From Duganella sp. BJB480 (GTDB lineage Bacteria; Pseudomonadota; Gammaproteobacteria; Burkholderiales; Burkholderiaceae_D): a stretch of 64,000 bases of DNA. Positions 12,506 through 22,883 of the stretch are shown here, one piece after another. Position numbers and translations under genes: made by a program. Within the stretch, counting starts at the first letter, position 1. Each line of letters begins with the position of its first letter. The stretch lies in NCBI GenBank assembly GCA_003416985.1, contig QVIN01000005.1, positions 1 to 64,000 on the forward strand, written 5' to 3'. Under the pieces are notes generated by a model. The model was given only the letters and a program-made list of their open reading frames with translations. It was not told where the DNA came from and did not search any database.

Positions 12506-13752
12506 CACTCACTCCCATCCAGGCCCGCCTGGCCAGCTGGATCGACGACCACTTCGACGCCGAGGTGGCCTTCCTGCAAGACGTGGTCCGCATCCCGACC
12601 GATACGCCGCCCGGCAACAACGCTCCGCACGCGCACGCGGTGGCCGCGATGCTGGATGAACTGGGCTGGTCGGTCGAGCGGCACGCGGTTCCGGAGGAAG
12701 CGGTGCGCGCCTACGGCATGGAGACCATCACCAACCTGATCGTGCGCCGCCGCTATGCCGCGCCGGGGCCGACGCTGGCGCTCACCGCCCACGGCGACGT
12801 GGTGCCGCCCGGCGAGGGCTGGACCCGTCCGCCCTACGGCGCGGTGATCGAAGACGGCCGCCTGTACGGCCGCGCCGCCGCCGTCTCGAAAAGCGATTTC
12901 GCCACCTATGTGTTCGCGGTGCGCGCGCTGGAGGCGCTCGGCGTCGCGCTGCATGGCGGCGTGGAGCTGCACTTCACCTACGACGAGGAGTTCGGCGGAT
13001 TGCTTGGCCCCGGCTGGCTGCTGGAGCAGGGGCTCAGCCATCCCGATTTCGTCATCGCTGCCGGCTTCAGCTACCAGATCGTCACCGCCCACAACGCCTG
13101 CCTGCAACTGGAGGTCACCGTGCACGGCAAGTCCGGCCACGGCGCGATGCCCGAGACCGGCCACGACGCGCTGCAGGCCGCCACGCGCATCCTCAACGCC
13201 GTCTATGCCCAGCTGCCGGTGTTGCGCGACATCCGCTCGCAAGTGCCGGGCATCGGCTCGCCGACCATGCTGGTGGGGCGCATCGACGGCGGCACCAACA
13301 CCAACGTCGTGCCCGGCAAGGTGGTGATGAAACTGGACCGCCGCATGATCCCCGAGGAGGACACGGCCGAGGTCGAGATGCAGCTGCGCACGCTGATCGC
13401 GGCCGCCGTCGAAGGCGTACCAGGCATACGGATCGACATCAAGCGGCTGCTGTTGTCGGAGGCGCTGCGGCCGCTGCCGGCGGTGCAGCCGTTGCTGGCC
13501 AGCCTGCAGCGCAACGCGCAGCACGTCCTCGGCGAGGCGATCCCGGCGGTAGGCACGCCGTTGTACGCGGACGCCCGCCTGTACGGTGCGCAGGGCATCC
13601 CGGCCGTGCTGTACGGTGCCGGTCCGCGCACGGTGCCGGAGTCGAACGCCAAGCGCGGCGACGAGCATCTGGTGCTGGAGGATTTGCGGCGCGCCACCAA
13701 GGTGGTCGCCATGACCCTGCTCGATTTCCTGCAAGCCGACGCGCCGCGCTGA
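12502..13752 (+). CDS. M20-family metallopeptidase/deacylase (ArgE/DapE-like) with unusual metal motif
   Basis: A 416-residue M20 hydrolase. The first metal motif (TAHGDVVPPG..W) and the Glu pair of YDEEFGG are present. The usual bridging-metal segment G-R-G-x-x-D-M-K reads GRAAAVSKSD, with Val128 where the bridging Asp is expected. Asp132 lies four residues further on. I believe a VSKSD variant recurs in some proteobacterial M20 proteins, so this may define a subfamily rather than a broken enzyme. It starts inside the stop of the preceding amidohydrolase (ATGA), so the two are co-translated and may act in sequence on one substrate. Confidence 0.8.
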   Translation: MTLTPIQARLASWIDDHFDAEVAFLQDVVRIPTDTPPGNNAPHAHAVAAMLDELGWSVERHAVPEEAVRAYGMETITNLIVRRRYAAPGPTLALTAHGDVVPPGEGWTRPPYGAVIEDGRLYGRAAAVSKSDFATYVFAVRALEALGVALHGGVELHFTYDEEFGGLLGPGWLLEQGLSHPDFVIAAGFSYQIVTAHNACLQLEVTVHGKSGHGAMPETGHDALQAATRILNAVYAQLPVLRDIRSQVPGIGSPTMLVGRIDGGTNTNVVPGKVVMKLDRRMIPEEDTAEVEMQLRTLIAAAVEGVPGIRIDIKRLLLSEALRPLPAVQPLLASLQRNAQHVLGEAIPAVGTPLYADARLYGAQGIPAVLYGAGPRTVPESNAKRGDEHLVLEDLRRATKVVAMTLLDFLQADAPR

Positions 13753-13816
13753 GCGGCCGCCCCGGAGGCGTACCAAAAACTTTTCAGTTCAACGTAGTCA
13801 ACAAGGGGTAACAGCA

Positions 13817-15139
<1,323 letters not shown>

Positions 15140-15185
15140 TTTATCCATCGCACCACCACCACCTCCAGAAAAAGAAAAGGGATCT

Positions 15186-16220
15186 ATGAACAAATCGTAT
15201 AAATCGTTTACCGCGTTGGCCGTTTTGGCAGCCACCGCCGGTGTGGCGCAGGCCCAGTCGGTCGTCACCGTGTATGGCAACATCGACCTTGGCGTGTTCA
15301 AGAAGACCGGCTCCACGCTCAGCGAAGGGCGCCGCGACAACAACCGACTCGGCTTCAAGGGTGTCGAGGATCTGGGCGATGGCTTGAAGGCGCTGTTCCA
15401 GCTGGAGATACGCTACGACCCGGACGTCGGCACCATCGAAGGTACGAGCCGTCCATTGTTCCAGGGCCAGAGCAGGGTGGGGCTGCAGGGCGGCTTCGGC
15501 ACGCTGCGCATCGGGCGCGGCCTGACGGCGCTGCAGGACTCGAACGTGGCGTTCGAACCGTTTCGCGGCACGCCCAGCACCGCGGGCTTCATCACCGACC
15601 TGATGGTGGCCGGTTACACCAGCCAGCCGCTCGATCCGGCCGGCTCGTCGGCCAACCGGTTTTCCAACGCGGTGTTCTACAACTCGCCGGAGATCGCCGG
15701 CCTGCAGCTCAACGTCACCGTCGCGACGCGCGAGGCCAACGGCAATCCGGCGTTGATCGGCCGCGGCACGCAGGCGGCGCCGCAGTACGCGGCCAACGCC
15801 GCGCTGACCAGCAATCCGTACTCGGTTTCGGCCACCTACCGCGCCGGCATCTTCGCGGCGATGCTGGCGGCCGAACGCAACGCGGCTGAAACAAAACTGT
15901 GGTCGGTGGCCGGCTCGGTGCAGGCGCGGCCGGACCTGAAACTGGTGGCTTCGTATCAAAGCCAGGATCAGGAGCATACGGTGGCCGTGAATTCGGTCAC
16001 CAAGGCGTGGGTGGTCGGCGCCAACCTGGATATCGGTCCGGGGACCCTGTTGGCGGGCTATGGCCGCAAGACGCCGGATGGCGCCGTGCCGACCAAGCAG
16101 ATAGGGCTGGGCTACGAATACGGACTGTCGAAGCGCACCTTCCTGTACACGGACGCCTCCAACCGCAAGGCGGCGACGTCGGTCAATTTCTACGGCGTGG
16201 GCATCCACCACAAGTTCTGA
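15186..16220 (+). CDS. general porin (Gram-negative porin family)
   Basis: A 344-residue outer-membrane trimeric porin. A cleavable signal peptide ends AQAQS. The mature N-terminus SVVTVYGNIDLGV and the segments RLGFKGVEDLGDGLKA and VGLQGGFGTLRIGR are hallmarks of betaproteobacterial porins. The C-terminus ends in Phe (HHKF), as needed for Bam-dependent insertion. It is the last gene of the RpiR-linked cluster, 46 nt after the symporter with an AAAAGGG ribosome-binding site. It probably supplies outer-membrane entry for the compound handled by the cluster. Confidence 0.92.
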   Translation: MNKSYKSFTALAVLAATAGVAQAQSVVTVYGNIDLGVFKKTGSTLSEGRRDNNRLGFKGVEDLGDGLKALFQLEIRYDPDVGTIEGTSRPLFQGQSRVGLQGGFGTLRIGRGLTALQDSNVAFEPFRGTPSTAGFITDLMVAGYTSQPLDPAGSSANRFSNAVFYNSPEIAGLQLNVTVATREANGNPALIGRGTQAAPQYAANAALTSNPYSVSATYRAGIFAAMLAAERNAAETKLWSVAGSVQARPDLKLVASYQSQDQEHTVAVNSVTKAWVVGANLDIGPGTLLAGYGRKTPDGAVPTKQIGLGYEYGLSKRTFLYTDASNRKAATSVNFYGVGIHHKF

Positions 16221-16236
16221 GGCAGCCCGCCGCCGC

Positions 16237-16268
16237 GCCTGCGCCGGCCCGGATGGGCGGGCGCAGGC
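16237..16268. terminator. hairpin between convergent porin and ubiK genes
   Basis: A perfect 9-bp inverted repeat (GCCTGCGCC with GGCGCAGGC) with additional GGCCC/GGGC pairing inside lies 17 nt after the porin stop. No T tract follows on either side, so termination is plausible but not proved by sequence. Confidence 0.4.
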
Positions 16269-16285
16269 ATGTACTACATCCCCAC

Positions 16286-16525
16286 TTACTGGCCGGCCTT
16301 GGCTTCCAGTTCCGCCAGTCGCGCTTCCAGCGCTTCCAGCTTGGCGCGGGTCTTGGCCAGCACTTGCGCCTGCACATCAAATTCCTCGCGCGTCACCAGG
16401 TCCAGCTTGGCGAAGCCCTGGGTCATCATCGATTTGACGTTCTTCTCGATGTCCTTTGCTGGTGAGTTTTCGATGGCCTGATTGATCTTGCTTTGCAAGT
16501 CATTGAAAAAAGTGTTCATATCCAT
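16286..16525 (-). CDS. ubiK: UbiK-family accessory factor (ubiquinone biosynthesis)
   Basis: A 79-residue, almost entirely helical protein of the BMFP/UbiK family. It has an amphipathic N-terminal part (NTFFNDLQSKINQAI) and a C-terminal coiled coil with repeated LEA/LAELEAK heptads (about 48-76). UbiK assists the soluble Ubi complex in aerobic ubiquinone synthesis and binds lipids. The length is typical. The start at 16525 is chosen because AAGGAA lies at proper distance; an in-frame ATG two codons later is possible. It is divergent from torF-glnK-amtB. Confidence 0.85.
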   Translation of the reverse strand: MDMNTFFNDLQSKINQAIENSPAKDIEKNVKSMMTQGFAKLDLVTREEFDVQAQVLAKTRAKLEALEARLAELEAKAGQ

Positions 16526-16554
16526 AATATTCCTTGATCTAACCGGCCTGGCAC

Positions 16555-16571
16555 TGCACCATTGCAGTGCG
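16555..16571. promoter_or_regulatory. candidate NtrC binding site upstream of torF-glnK-amtB
   Basis: The sequence TGCAC-N7-GTGCG differs by one base from the NtrC consensus TGCAC-N7-GTGCA. It lies about 130-140 bp upstream of the sigma-54 promoter at 16698, a normal distance for an enhancer. It also sits within a larger perfect inverted repeat, GCACTGCA-N4-TGCAGTGC (16551-16570). Confidence 0.6.
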
Positions 16572-16697
16572 CCTCGGCCTTATTGTGGTGCGAAATTCGG
16601 AAAAATCACCGCCGCACCCATCCCATTCTCACATTTCTTTCAAATGCGGTCCCGTTGCCGATGTCGTTACGGCTGCTATCACCTCGACAAGATTAGC

Positions 16698-16713
16698 TGG
16701 CACGCATTCTGCT
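16698..16713 (+). promoter_or_regulatory. sigma-54 (RpoN) promoter of torF-glnK-amtB
   Basis: TGGCACG-N4-CTGCT matches the sigma-54 consensus TGGCACG-N4-TTGCW at all but one position. The invariant GG (16699-16700) and GC (16711-16712) are exactly 10 bp apart. Transcription would start near 16723, about 80 nt before the torF start codon. The downstream genes glnK and amtB are classic RpoN/NtrC targets. Confidence 0.8.
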
Positions 16714-16779
16714 AAAGAAGCCATGAACGCTTTATCGCTTCGCTTCACAGAAGGATTTTAAACCGCAACTGCTAATTAA

Positions 16780-17919
<1,140 letters not shown>

Positions 17920-17930
17920 GGGGAAGATTG

Positions 17931-19496
17931 ATGAAAAAAACTATAACAACGTTGCTGGCTGGGGTTGCCGTCCTGTTCGCGCTGTCCGCGCCGGTGCACG
18001 CCGAGGACGCCAAGCCGGCGGCTTCGGCGCCGGTCGCCTCGGCCCCTGCGGCCGCCGCACCGGCTGCGTCCGCACCGGCAGCACCTGCGCCTGAAGCGGC
18101 GCCGGCCGCTGCTGCCCCAGCTGCGGCTCCCGCTGCCGCCGCAGCGCCTGCCGCAGCACCCGCACCTGTCCCGAACAAGGGCGACACCGCCTGGATGATG
18201 GTGTCGACCATCCTGGTCATCATGATGTCGATTCCCGGCCTGGCGCTGTTCTACGGCGGCCTGGTCCGTTCCAAGAACATGCTGTCCATCCTGCTGCAGG
18301 TGTTCACCATCTTCGCGCTGATCATCGTGCTGTGGTGCGTGTACGGCTACTCGCTGGCCTTCACCGAAGGCAATTCCTTCATCGGTAAATTCGACCGTCT
18401 GTTCCTGAACGGCATCTGGGATCCGGCCAAGGCCACGTTCTCGACCGCCGCCACCTTCAGCAAAGGCGTCGTCATTCCCGAGTTCGTGTACGTGGTGTTC
18501 CAGGCGACCTTCGCCGCCATCACCTGCGGCCTGATCGTTGGTTCCTTCGCCGAACGCGCCAAGTTCACCGCCGTGCTGGCTTTCGTCGTGCTGTGGTTCA
18601 CCTTCGCCTACCTGCCGGTCGCCCACATGGTCTGGTTCTGGACCGGCCCTGACGCGATCAAGGATGCGGCAACGCTGGCGACCGAAACCGCCAAGGCCGG
18701 CTTCCTGTGGCAAAAAGGCGCGCTGGACTTCGCCGGCGGCACCGTGGTGCACATCAACGCCGCAGTCGCCGGCCTGGTGGGCGCCTACATGATGGGCAAA
18801 CGCGTCGGCTACGGCCGCGAATCCATGGCGCCGCACTCGCTGACCATGACCATGATCGGCGCTTCGCTGCTGTGGGTGGGCTGGTTCGGTTTCAACGCCG
18901 GTTCGGCGCTGGAAGCGGGCGACGTCGCCGCGCTGGCCTTCGTCAACACGCTGCTGGCCACCGCCGCCGCCACCATGTCGTGGCTGCTGGGCGAGTGGAT
19001 CGTCAAGGGCAAGCCTTCGATGCTGGGTGCCGCTTCGGGCGCCGTTGCCGGCCTGGTGGCCATCACCCCGGCCTGCGGTTACGTCGGTCCGATGGGCTCG
19101 CTGATCATGGGCCTGCTGGCCGGTGTCATCTGCCTGTGGGGCGTGAACGGTTTGAAACGCCTGCTGGGCGCTGACGACTCGCTGGACGTGTTCGGCGTGC
19201 ACGGCGTCGGCGGTATCCTGGGTGCGCTGCTGACCGGCGTGTTCGCTTCGCCATCGCTGGGCGGCCAGGGCATCTTCGACTACGTCACCAACAAAATGTC
19301 GGCCGATCCATACTCGATCGTCAGCCAGGTCACCATCCAGGCGACCGCCATCGGCACCACCATCATCTGGTCGGCTGTCGTATCGCTGATCGCCTACAAG
19401 CTGGTCGACATCGTCATCGGCCTGCGCGTGCCGGAAGAAGAGGAACGCGAAGGCCTGGACATCACCAGCCATGGCGAGTCCGCCTACCATGCCTGA
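17931..19496 (+). CDS. amtB: ammonium transporter with long Ala/Pro N-terminal region
   Basis: A 521-residue Amt/Rh ammonium channel. After a cleavable signal peptide (ends PVHAED) comes an unusual low-complexity Ala/Pro segment at about residues 26-80, then the 11-helix channel. Channel motifs seen: GLALFYGGLVR, the first twin-His region (LPVAHMVWFW), GGTVVHINAAVAGLVG and the second His region (FGVHGVGGILGALL). AAGGGGA precedes the ATG at 17931. It is paired with glnK, which plugs the pore under ammonium excess. Low-complexity leaders occur in some betaproteobacterial AmtB proteins; their role is unknown. Confidence 0.95.
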   Translation: MKKTITTLLAGVAVLFALSAPVHAEDAKPAASAPVASAPAAAAPAASAPAAPAPEAAPAAAAPAAAPAAAAAPAAAPAPVPNKGDTAWMMVSTILVIMMSIPGLALFYGGLVRSKNMLSILLQVFTIFALIIVLWCVYGYSLAFTEGNSFIGKFDRLFLNGIWDPAKATFSTAATFSKGVVIPEFVYVVFQATFAAITCGLIVGSFAERAKFTAVLAFVVLWFTFAYLPVAHMVWFWTGPDAIKDAATLATETAKAGFLWQKGALDFAGGTVVHINAAVAGLVGAYMMGKRVGYGRESMAPHSLTMTMIGASLLWVGWFGFNAGSALEAGDVAALAFVNTLLATAAATMSWLLGEWIVKGKPSMLGAASGAVAGLVAITPACGYVGPMGSLIMGLLAGVICLWGVNGLKRLLGADDSLDVFGVHGVGGILGALLTGVFASPSLGGQGIFDYVTNKMSADPYSIVSQVTIQATAIGTTIIWSAVVSLIAYKLVDIVIGLRVPEEEEREGLDITSHGESAYHA

Positions 19497-19535
19497 TTGA
19501 TAACGTTGCACAGGCCCGCCACGGCGGGCCCCTCG

Positions 19536-19563
19536 AAAGCGCCTCTTTGTAGGCGCTTTTTTT
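19536..19563 (+). terminator. intrinsic terminator after amtB
   Basis: A 9-bp perfect stem (AAAGCGCCT with AGGCGCTTT) with a 6-nt loop is followed by seven or more T. A second inverted repeat (GGCCCGCC/GGCGGGCC, 19513-19530) lies just before it. It ends the torF-glnK-amtB operon before gshA. Confidence 0.9.
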
Positions 19564-19676
19564 ATTTCCCGCCTTTAAAATAGGGTTTTCGCCCCGATTT
19601 GGGCTATCTGCACGGTAATATCCGATGTTCTGCGTGCCTGGAGGGTCGTCCTCCCGCATCATTTAAGGAAGTAATC

Positions 19677-20978
19677 ATGGTTCCCCATCTCGCCACGGCC
19701 CTGACCGGACCGCTGCTCGACCTCGAAGAAAAAATCCTGGCCGCGACGCCGGCCATTGAGCGCTGGTTCCGCCTGGAGTGGCAGGAACACACGCCGCCGT
19801 TCTATTGCTCGGTGGACATGCGCAACGCCGGCTACAAGCTGGCGCCGGTCGACACCAACCTGTTCCCCGGCGGCTTCAACCACCTGGCGACCGAAATGCT
19901 GCCGCTGTCGGTGCAGGCCGCCATGGCCGCGATCGACAAATATTGCCCGGACGCCCGCAACCTGCTGGTGATCCCGGAGGTGCACGAGCGCCATCCGACC
20001 TACTGGCAGAACGTGGCCCGGCTGATGCAGATCTTCCGCCAGACCGGGCTGCACGTGCGCCTGGGTTCGCTGTCGCCGGAAATCACCCAGCCGACCCCGC
20101 TGCCCCTGCCGGACGGCAACATGCTGGTGGTCGAGCCGCTGGTGCGCTCGGCCAACGGCCGCCGCCTGGGCCTGAAGGATTTCGACCCGTGCACGATCCT
20201 GCTGAACAACGACCTGTCGGCCGGCATTCCTGACATTTTGCAGAACATCCACGAGCAAAGCCTGCTGCCACCGCTGCACGCCGGCTGGGCCCTGCGCCGC
20301 AAGAGCAACCACATGAACGCCTACGACGAGGTGGTCAAGAAGTTCGGCAAGCTGATCGGTGTCGATCCGTGGATGCTCAATCCCTTCCACGCCAAGTGCG
20401 ACGCGGTCAACTTCCGCACCGGCGAGGGCTACGATTGCCTGGCCGCCAATGTAGACACGCTGCTGTCCAAGATCAAGAAGAAGTACAAGGAATACGGCAT
20501 CAAGGACCAGAAGCCGTTTGTGATCGTCAAGCCGGACGCCGGGACCTACGGCACCAGCATCCTGACGATCAAGGATTCCAGTGAAATCAAGGACTTGAGC
20601 CAGGCCCAGCGCGACAAGATGATCGTCATCAAGGATGGCAGGGAAGTGACCGACTTCATCATCCAGGAAGGCGTGCCGACCTTCGAGAGCATCAAGGACG
20701 CGGTGGCCGAGCCGGTGGTCTACATGATCGACCGCTACGTGGTGGGCGGTTTCTACCGCGTGCACGCCGAGAAGGGCATCGACCAGAACCTCAACGCGCC
20801 CGGCTCGCAGTACGTGCCGCTGGCGTTCGCCCAGCAGCACGCGGTGCCGGACCTGAAGGCCAAGCCGGGCACGGCCGCGCCCAACCGTTTCTACGTGTAC
20901 GGCGTGGTGGCGCGGCTGGCGCTGCTGGCGGCGTCGCTGGAAATGGAGCGCACCGATCCGAACCCCGAAGTCTACTAA
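19677..20978 (+). CDS. gshA: glutamate-cysteine ligase (proteobacterial GshA type)
   Basis: A 433-residue enzyme for the first step of glutathione synthesis: L-glutamate + L-cysteine + ATP to gamma-glutamylcysteine. It belongs to the distinct proteobacterial GshA family found in betaproteobacteria, not the E. coli type. Typical segments are YCSVDMRNAGYKLAPVDTNLFPGGFN, KPDAGTYGTSI and DRYVVGGFYR. AAGGAAG precedes the ATG at 19677, which is chosen over an upstream in-frame start. It is followed by gshB, and the pair makes glutathione. Confidence 0.9.
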   Translation: MVPHLATALTGPLLDLEEKILAATPAIERWFRLEWQEHTPPFYCSVDMRNAGYKLAPVDTNLFPGGFNHLATEMLPLSVQAAMAAIDKYCPDARNLLVIPEVHERHPTYWQNVARLMQIFRQTGLHVRLGSLSPEITQPTPLPLPDGNMLVVEPLVRSANGRRLGLKDFDPCTILLNNDLSAGIPDILQNIHEQSLLPPLHAGWALRRKSNHMNAYDEVVKKFGKLIGVDPWMLNPFHAKCDAVNFRTGEGYDCLAANVDTLLSKIKKKYKEYGIKDQKPFVIVKPDAGTYGTSILTIKDSSEIKDLSQAQRDKMIVIKDGREVTDFIIQEGVPTFESIKDAVAEPVVYMIDRYVVGGFYRVHAEKGIDQNLNAPGSQYVPLAFAQQHAVPDLKAKPGTAAPNRFYVYGVVARLALLAASLEMERTDPNPEVY

Positions 20979-20982
20979 GCGC

Positions 20983-21010
20983 CCGGGGAGCGGACTGGTC
21001 TGCTCCCCGG
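20983..21010. other. strong hairpin between gshA and gshB
   Basis: A 12-bp stem (CCGGGGAGCGGA with TCTGCTCCCCGG, one G-U pair) with a 4-nt loop begins 4 nt after the gshA stop. There is no T tract, so it may stabilise the gshA transcript end or pause polymerase rather than terminate fully. Confidence 0.5.
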
Positions 21011-21063
21011 TGCCGCCGGCGAATCTCGGCTAAAATCAGGCATTACCCAGAATGGATGCGCCC

Positions 21064-22026
21064 ATGAAAATAGCTTTCCTCGCCGATCCCTTGGCCAGCT
21101 TCAAGACCTACAAGGACTCGACCTACGCCATGATGGTGGAGGCGGCCAAGCGCGGCCACACCGTCTACGCCTTCGAGCAAAACGACATGGCGCTGGACGG
21201 CGGCGTGGTCTACGCCAACGCGGCCGTGATCACTATGACCGGCGACAGCCACGACTGGTACCGCGCGGCGCCGTCCCACGAGACCAACCTGGGCGATTTC
21301 GACGCCATCATCCAGCGCAAGGACCCGCCGTTCGACATGGAGTACATCTACGGCACCTACCTGCTGGAGCTGGCCGAAAAGCAGGGCGCGCAGGTGTTCA
21401 ACAAGCCGTCGGCGATCCGCGACCACAACGAGAAGCTGTCGATCGCCCAGTTCAGCCAGTACACCTCGCCGACCCTGGTGACCTCCGACGAAGCCCGCAT
21501 CCGCGCGTTCCAGAAGCACCACGGCGACATCATCCTCAAGCCGCTCGACGGCATGGGCGGCGCCGGCGTGTTCCGCGTCACGGCCGACGGCATGAACCTC
21601 GGCTCCATCATCGAAACGCTGACCGACAACGGCGCGCGCACCATCATGGTGCAACGCTACATTCCCGAAATCGTGCAGGGCGACAAGCGCATCCTGGTGA
21701 TCGGCGGCAAGCCGGTGCCGTATTGCCTGGCGCGTATCCCGCAGAACGGCGAAGTGCGCGGCAACCTGGCGGCCGGCGGCATGGGCGTGGCGCAGCCGCT
21801 GACCGAGCGCGACGCTGAAATCGCCAACGCGCTGGGCCCGATACTGGCCGCCCGTGGCCTGTTGCTGGTAGGATTAGATGTTATCGGTGATTGCCTCACG
21901 GAAGTGAACGTCACCAGTCCAACCTGCTTCCAGGAAATCACCCAGCAAACGGGCTTCCAGGTGGCGGCGATGTTCGTCGACGCCGTCGAAGCGGCCGTGG
22001 CGCAGGGCAAACAACTTAAAAATTAA
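21064..22026 (+). CDS. gshB: glutathione synthetase
   Basis: A 320-residue ATP-grasp ligase that joins gamma-glutamylcysteine and glycine. It begins MKIAFLADPLASFKTYKDSTYAM, the typical GshB N-terminus. It carries QRKDPPFD, the glycine-rich loop LKPLDGMGGAGVFR and NVTSPTCFQEI near the C-terminus. An in-frame ATG at 21052 is possible, but 21064 fits the family start. It is second in the gshAB pair and precedes the PTS genes, a conserved order in Ralstonia and relatives. Confidence 0.93.
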   Translation: MKIAFLADPLASFKTYKDSTYAMMVEAAKRGHTVYAFEQNDMALDGGVVYANAAVITMTGDSHDWYRAAPSHETNLGDFDAIIQRKDPPFDMEYIYGTYLLELAEKQGAQVFNKPSAIRDHNEKLSIAQFSQYTSPTLVTSDEARIRAFQKHHGDIILKPLDGMGGAGVFRVTADGMNLGSIIETLTDNGARTIMVQRYIPEIVQGDKRILVIGGKPVPYCLARIPQNGEVRGNLAAGGMGVAQPLTERDAEIANALGPILAARGLLLVGLDVIGDCLTEVNVTSPTCFQEITQQTGFQVAAMFVDAVEAAVAQGKQLKN

Positions 22027-22080
22027 CAATAATGCCGGACGCCGTCAAAAAACGTCCGCGCTCACTGGCGGTTTAAGAAT

Positions 22081-22488
22081 ATGGTTGGCATACTGCTTAT
22101 GACGCACGCTCCACTGGGACAGGCTTTCATTGCCGCCTGCGCCCATGTGTTCCGTGGTCCGACCGAGCGCCTGGAGGCGATCGACGTGGTCGCTGACCAG
22201 GACCTCACCGAAGTCCAGGCGCTGGCCTCGGCGGCGATCAAGCGTCTCGACGAGGGCGACGGGGTGCTGGTCATCACCGACGTCAAAGGCGGCACGCCCG
22301 CCAATTGCTGTAACCGTCTGGCGGACGCCGGCCGGGTGGAGGTCATCGCGGGCATCAGTTTGCCGATGCTGCTGCGCGCCATCACCTACCGCCGCGACAC
22401 GCTGGACGTGGTGGTCGAGATGGCCCTGGCCGGCGCGCAGAGCGGGGCCGTGCGCGTCGACAACCGGATCAGGGTCGGGCAGCCCTGA
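22081..22488 (+). CDS. PTS fructose/mannose-type IIA component
   Basis: A 135-residue EIIA of the mannose family, with the phospho-acceptor His9 in LLMTHAPLG and the DVKGGTPAN motif. It accepts phosphate from HPr. No EIIB, EIIC or EIID gene is adjacent, so this is a regulatory phosphorelay rather than a sugar importer, as known in other betaproteobacteria. It is 54 nt after gshB and is followed by a terminator-like hairpin before ptsH. Confidence 0.9.
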   Translation: MVGILLMTHAPLGQAFIAACAHVFRGPTERLEAIDVVADQDLTEVQALASAAIKRLDEGDGVLVITDVKGGTPANCCNRLADAGRVEVIAGISLPMLLRAITYRRDTLDVVVEMALAGAQSGAVRVDNRIRVGQP

Positions 22489-22504
22489 GGCCGGATTTAT
22501 GTGG

Positions 22505-22536
22505 CCGCCGCGTGCAGGGCATGGCGGCGGTTTTTT
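22505..22536 (+). terminator. terminator-like hairpin between PTS IIA and ptsH
   Basis: A CCGCCG/CGGCGG stem extended by CGTGC/GCATG is followed by six T. It lies 17 nt after the IIA stop and 34 nt before ptsH. It may attenuate read-through so that HPr/EI and IIA levels differ. Confidence 0.65.
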
Positions 22537-22569
22537 GCAGTGCGCATTTCTGATTGAGACAAAAGAAAA

Positions 22570-22839
22570 ATGATTCAACAAGAACTTGAGATTATCAACA
22601 AGCTTGGTTTGCATGCGCGTGCCTCCGCCAAATTCACCCAGTTGGCAGCTAAGTTCCAGAGCGACGTCTGGCTGACCCGCAACGCGCGCCGCATCAACGC
22701 CAAGTCCATCATGGGCGTGATGATGCTGGCCGCCGGCAAGGGCGCCAAGGTCATGCTGGAAGCCGACGGCGCCGACGAGGGCGATTGCATCGCCGCGCTG
22801 ACGGCGCTGGTCAACGACAAGTTCGGCGAAGGCGAGTAA
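22570..22839 (+). CDS. ptsH: phosphocarrier protein HPr
   Basis: An 89-residue HPr of normal length. The phosphotransfer residue is His15 (KLGLHARASAKF). Ser46 (NAKSIMGVMML), the regulatory site used by HPr kinase/phosphorylase, is also present, which suggests an hprK gene elsewhere in the genome. It passes phosphate from EI to the IIA encoded just upstream. The stop overlaps an in-frame ATG of the EI gene (TAATG). Confidence 0.95.
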   Translation: MIQQELEIINKLGLHARASAKFTQLAAKFQSDVWLTRNARRINAKSIMGVMMLAAGKGAKVMLEADGADEGDCIAALTALVNDKFGEGE

Positions 22840-22883
22840 TGCCGGCGGAACGCAGCCGTCCCCGTACCCCCACAGGTCCGCCT

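Noticed and set aside
16550..16566. A second sigma-54 promoter (TGGCAC...TTGC)
   Set aside because: The spacing between GG and GC is 12 bp instead of 10. The sequence is better explained as the NtrC-like inverted repeat.
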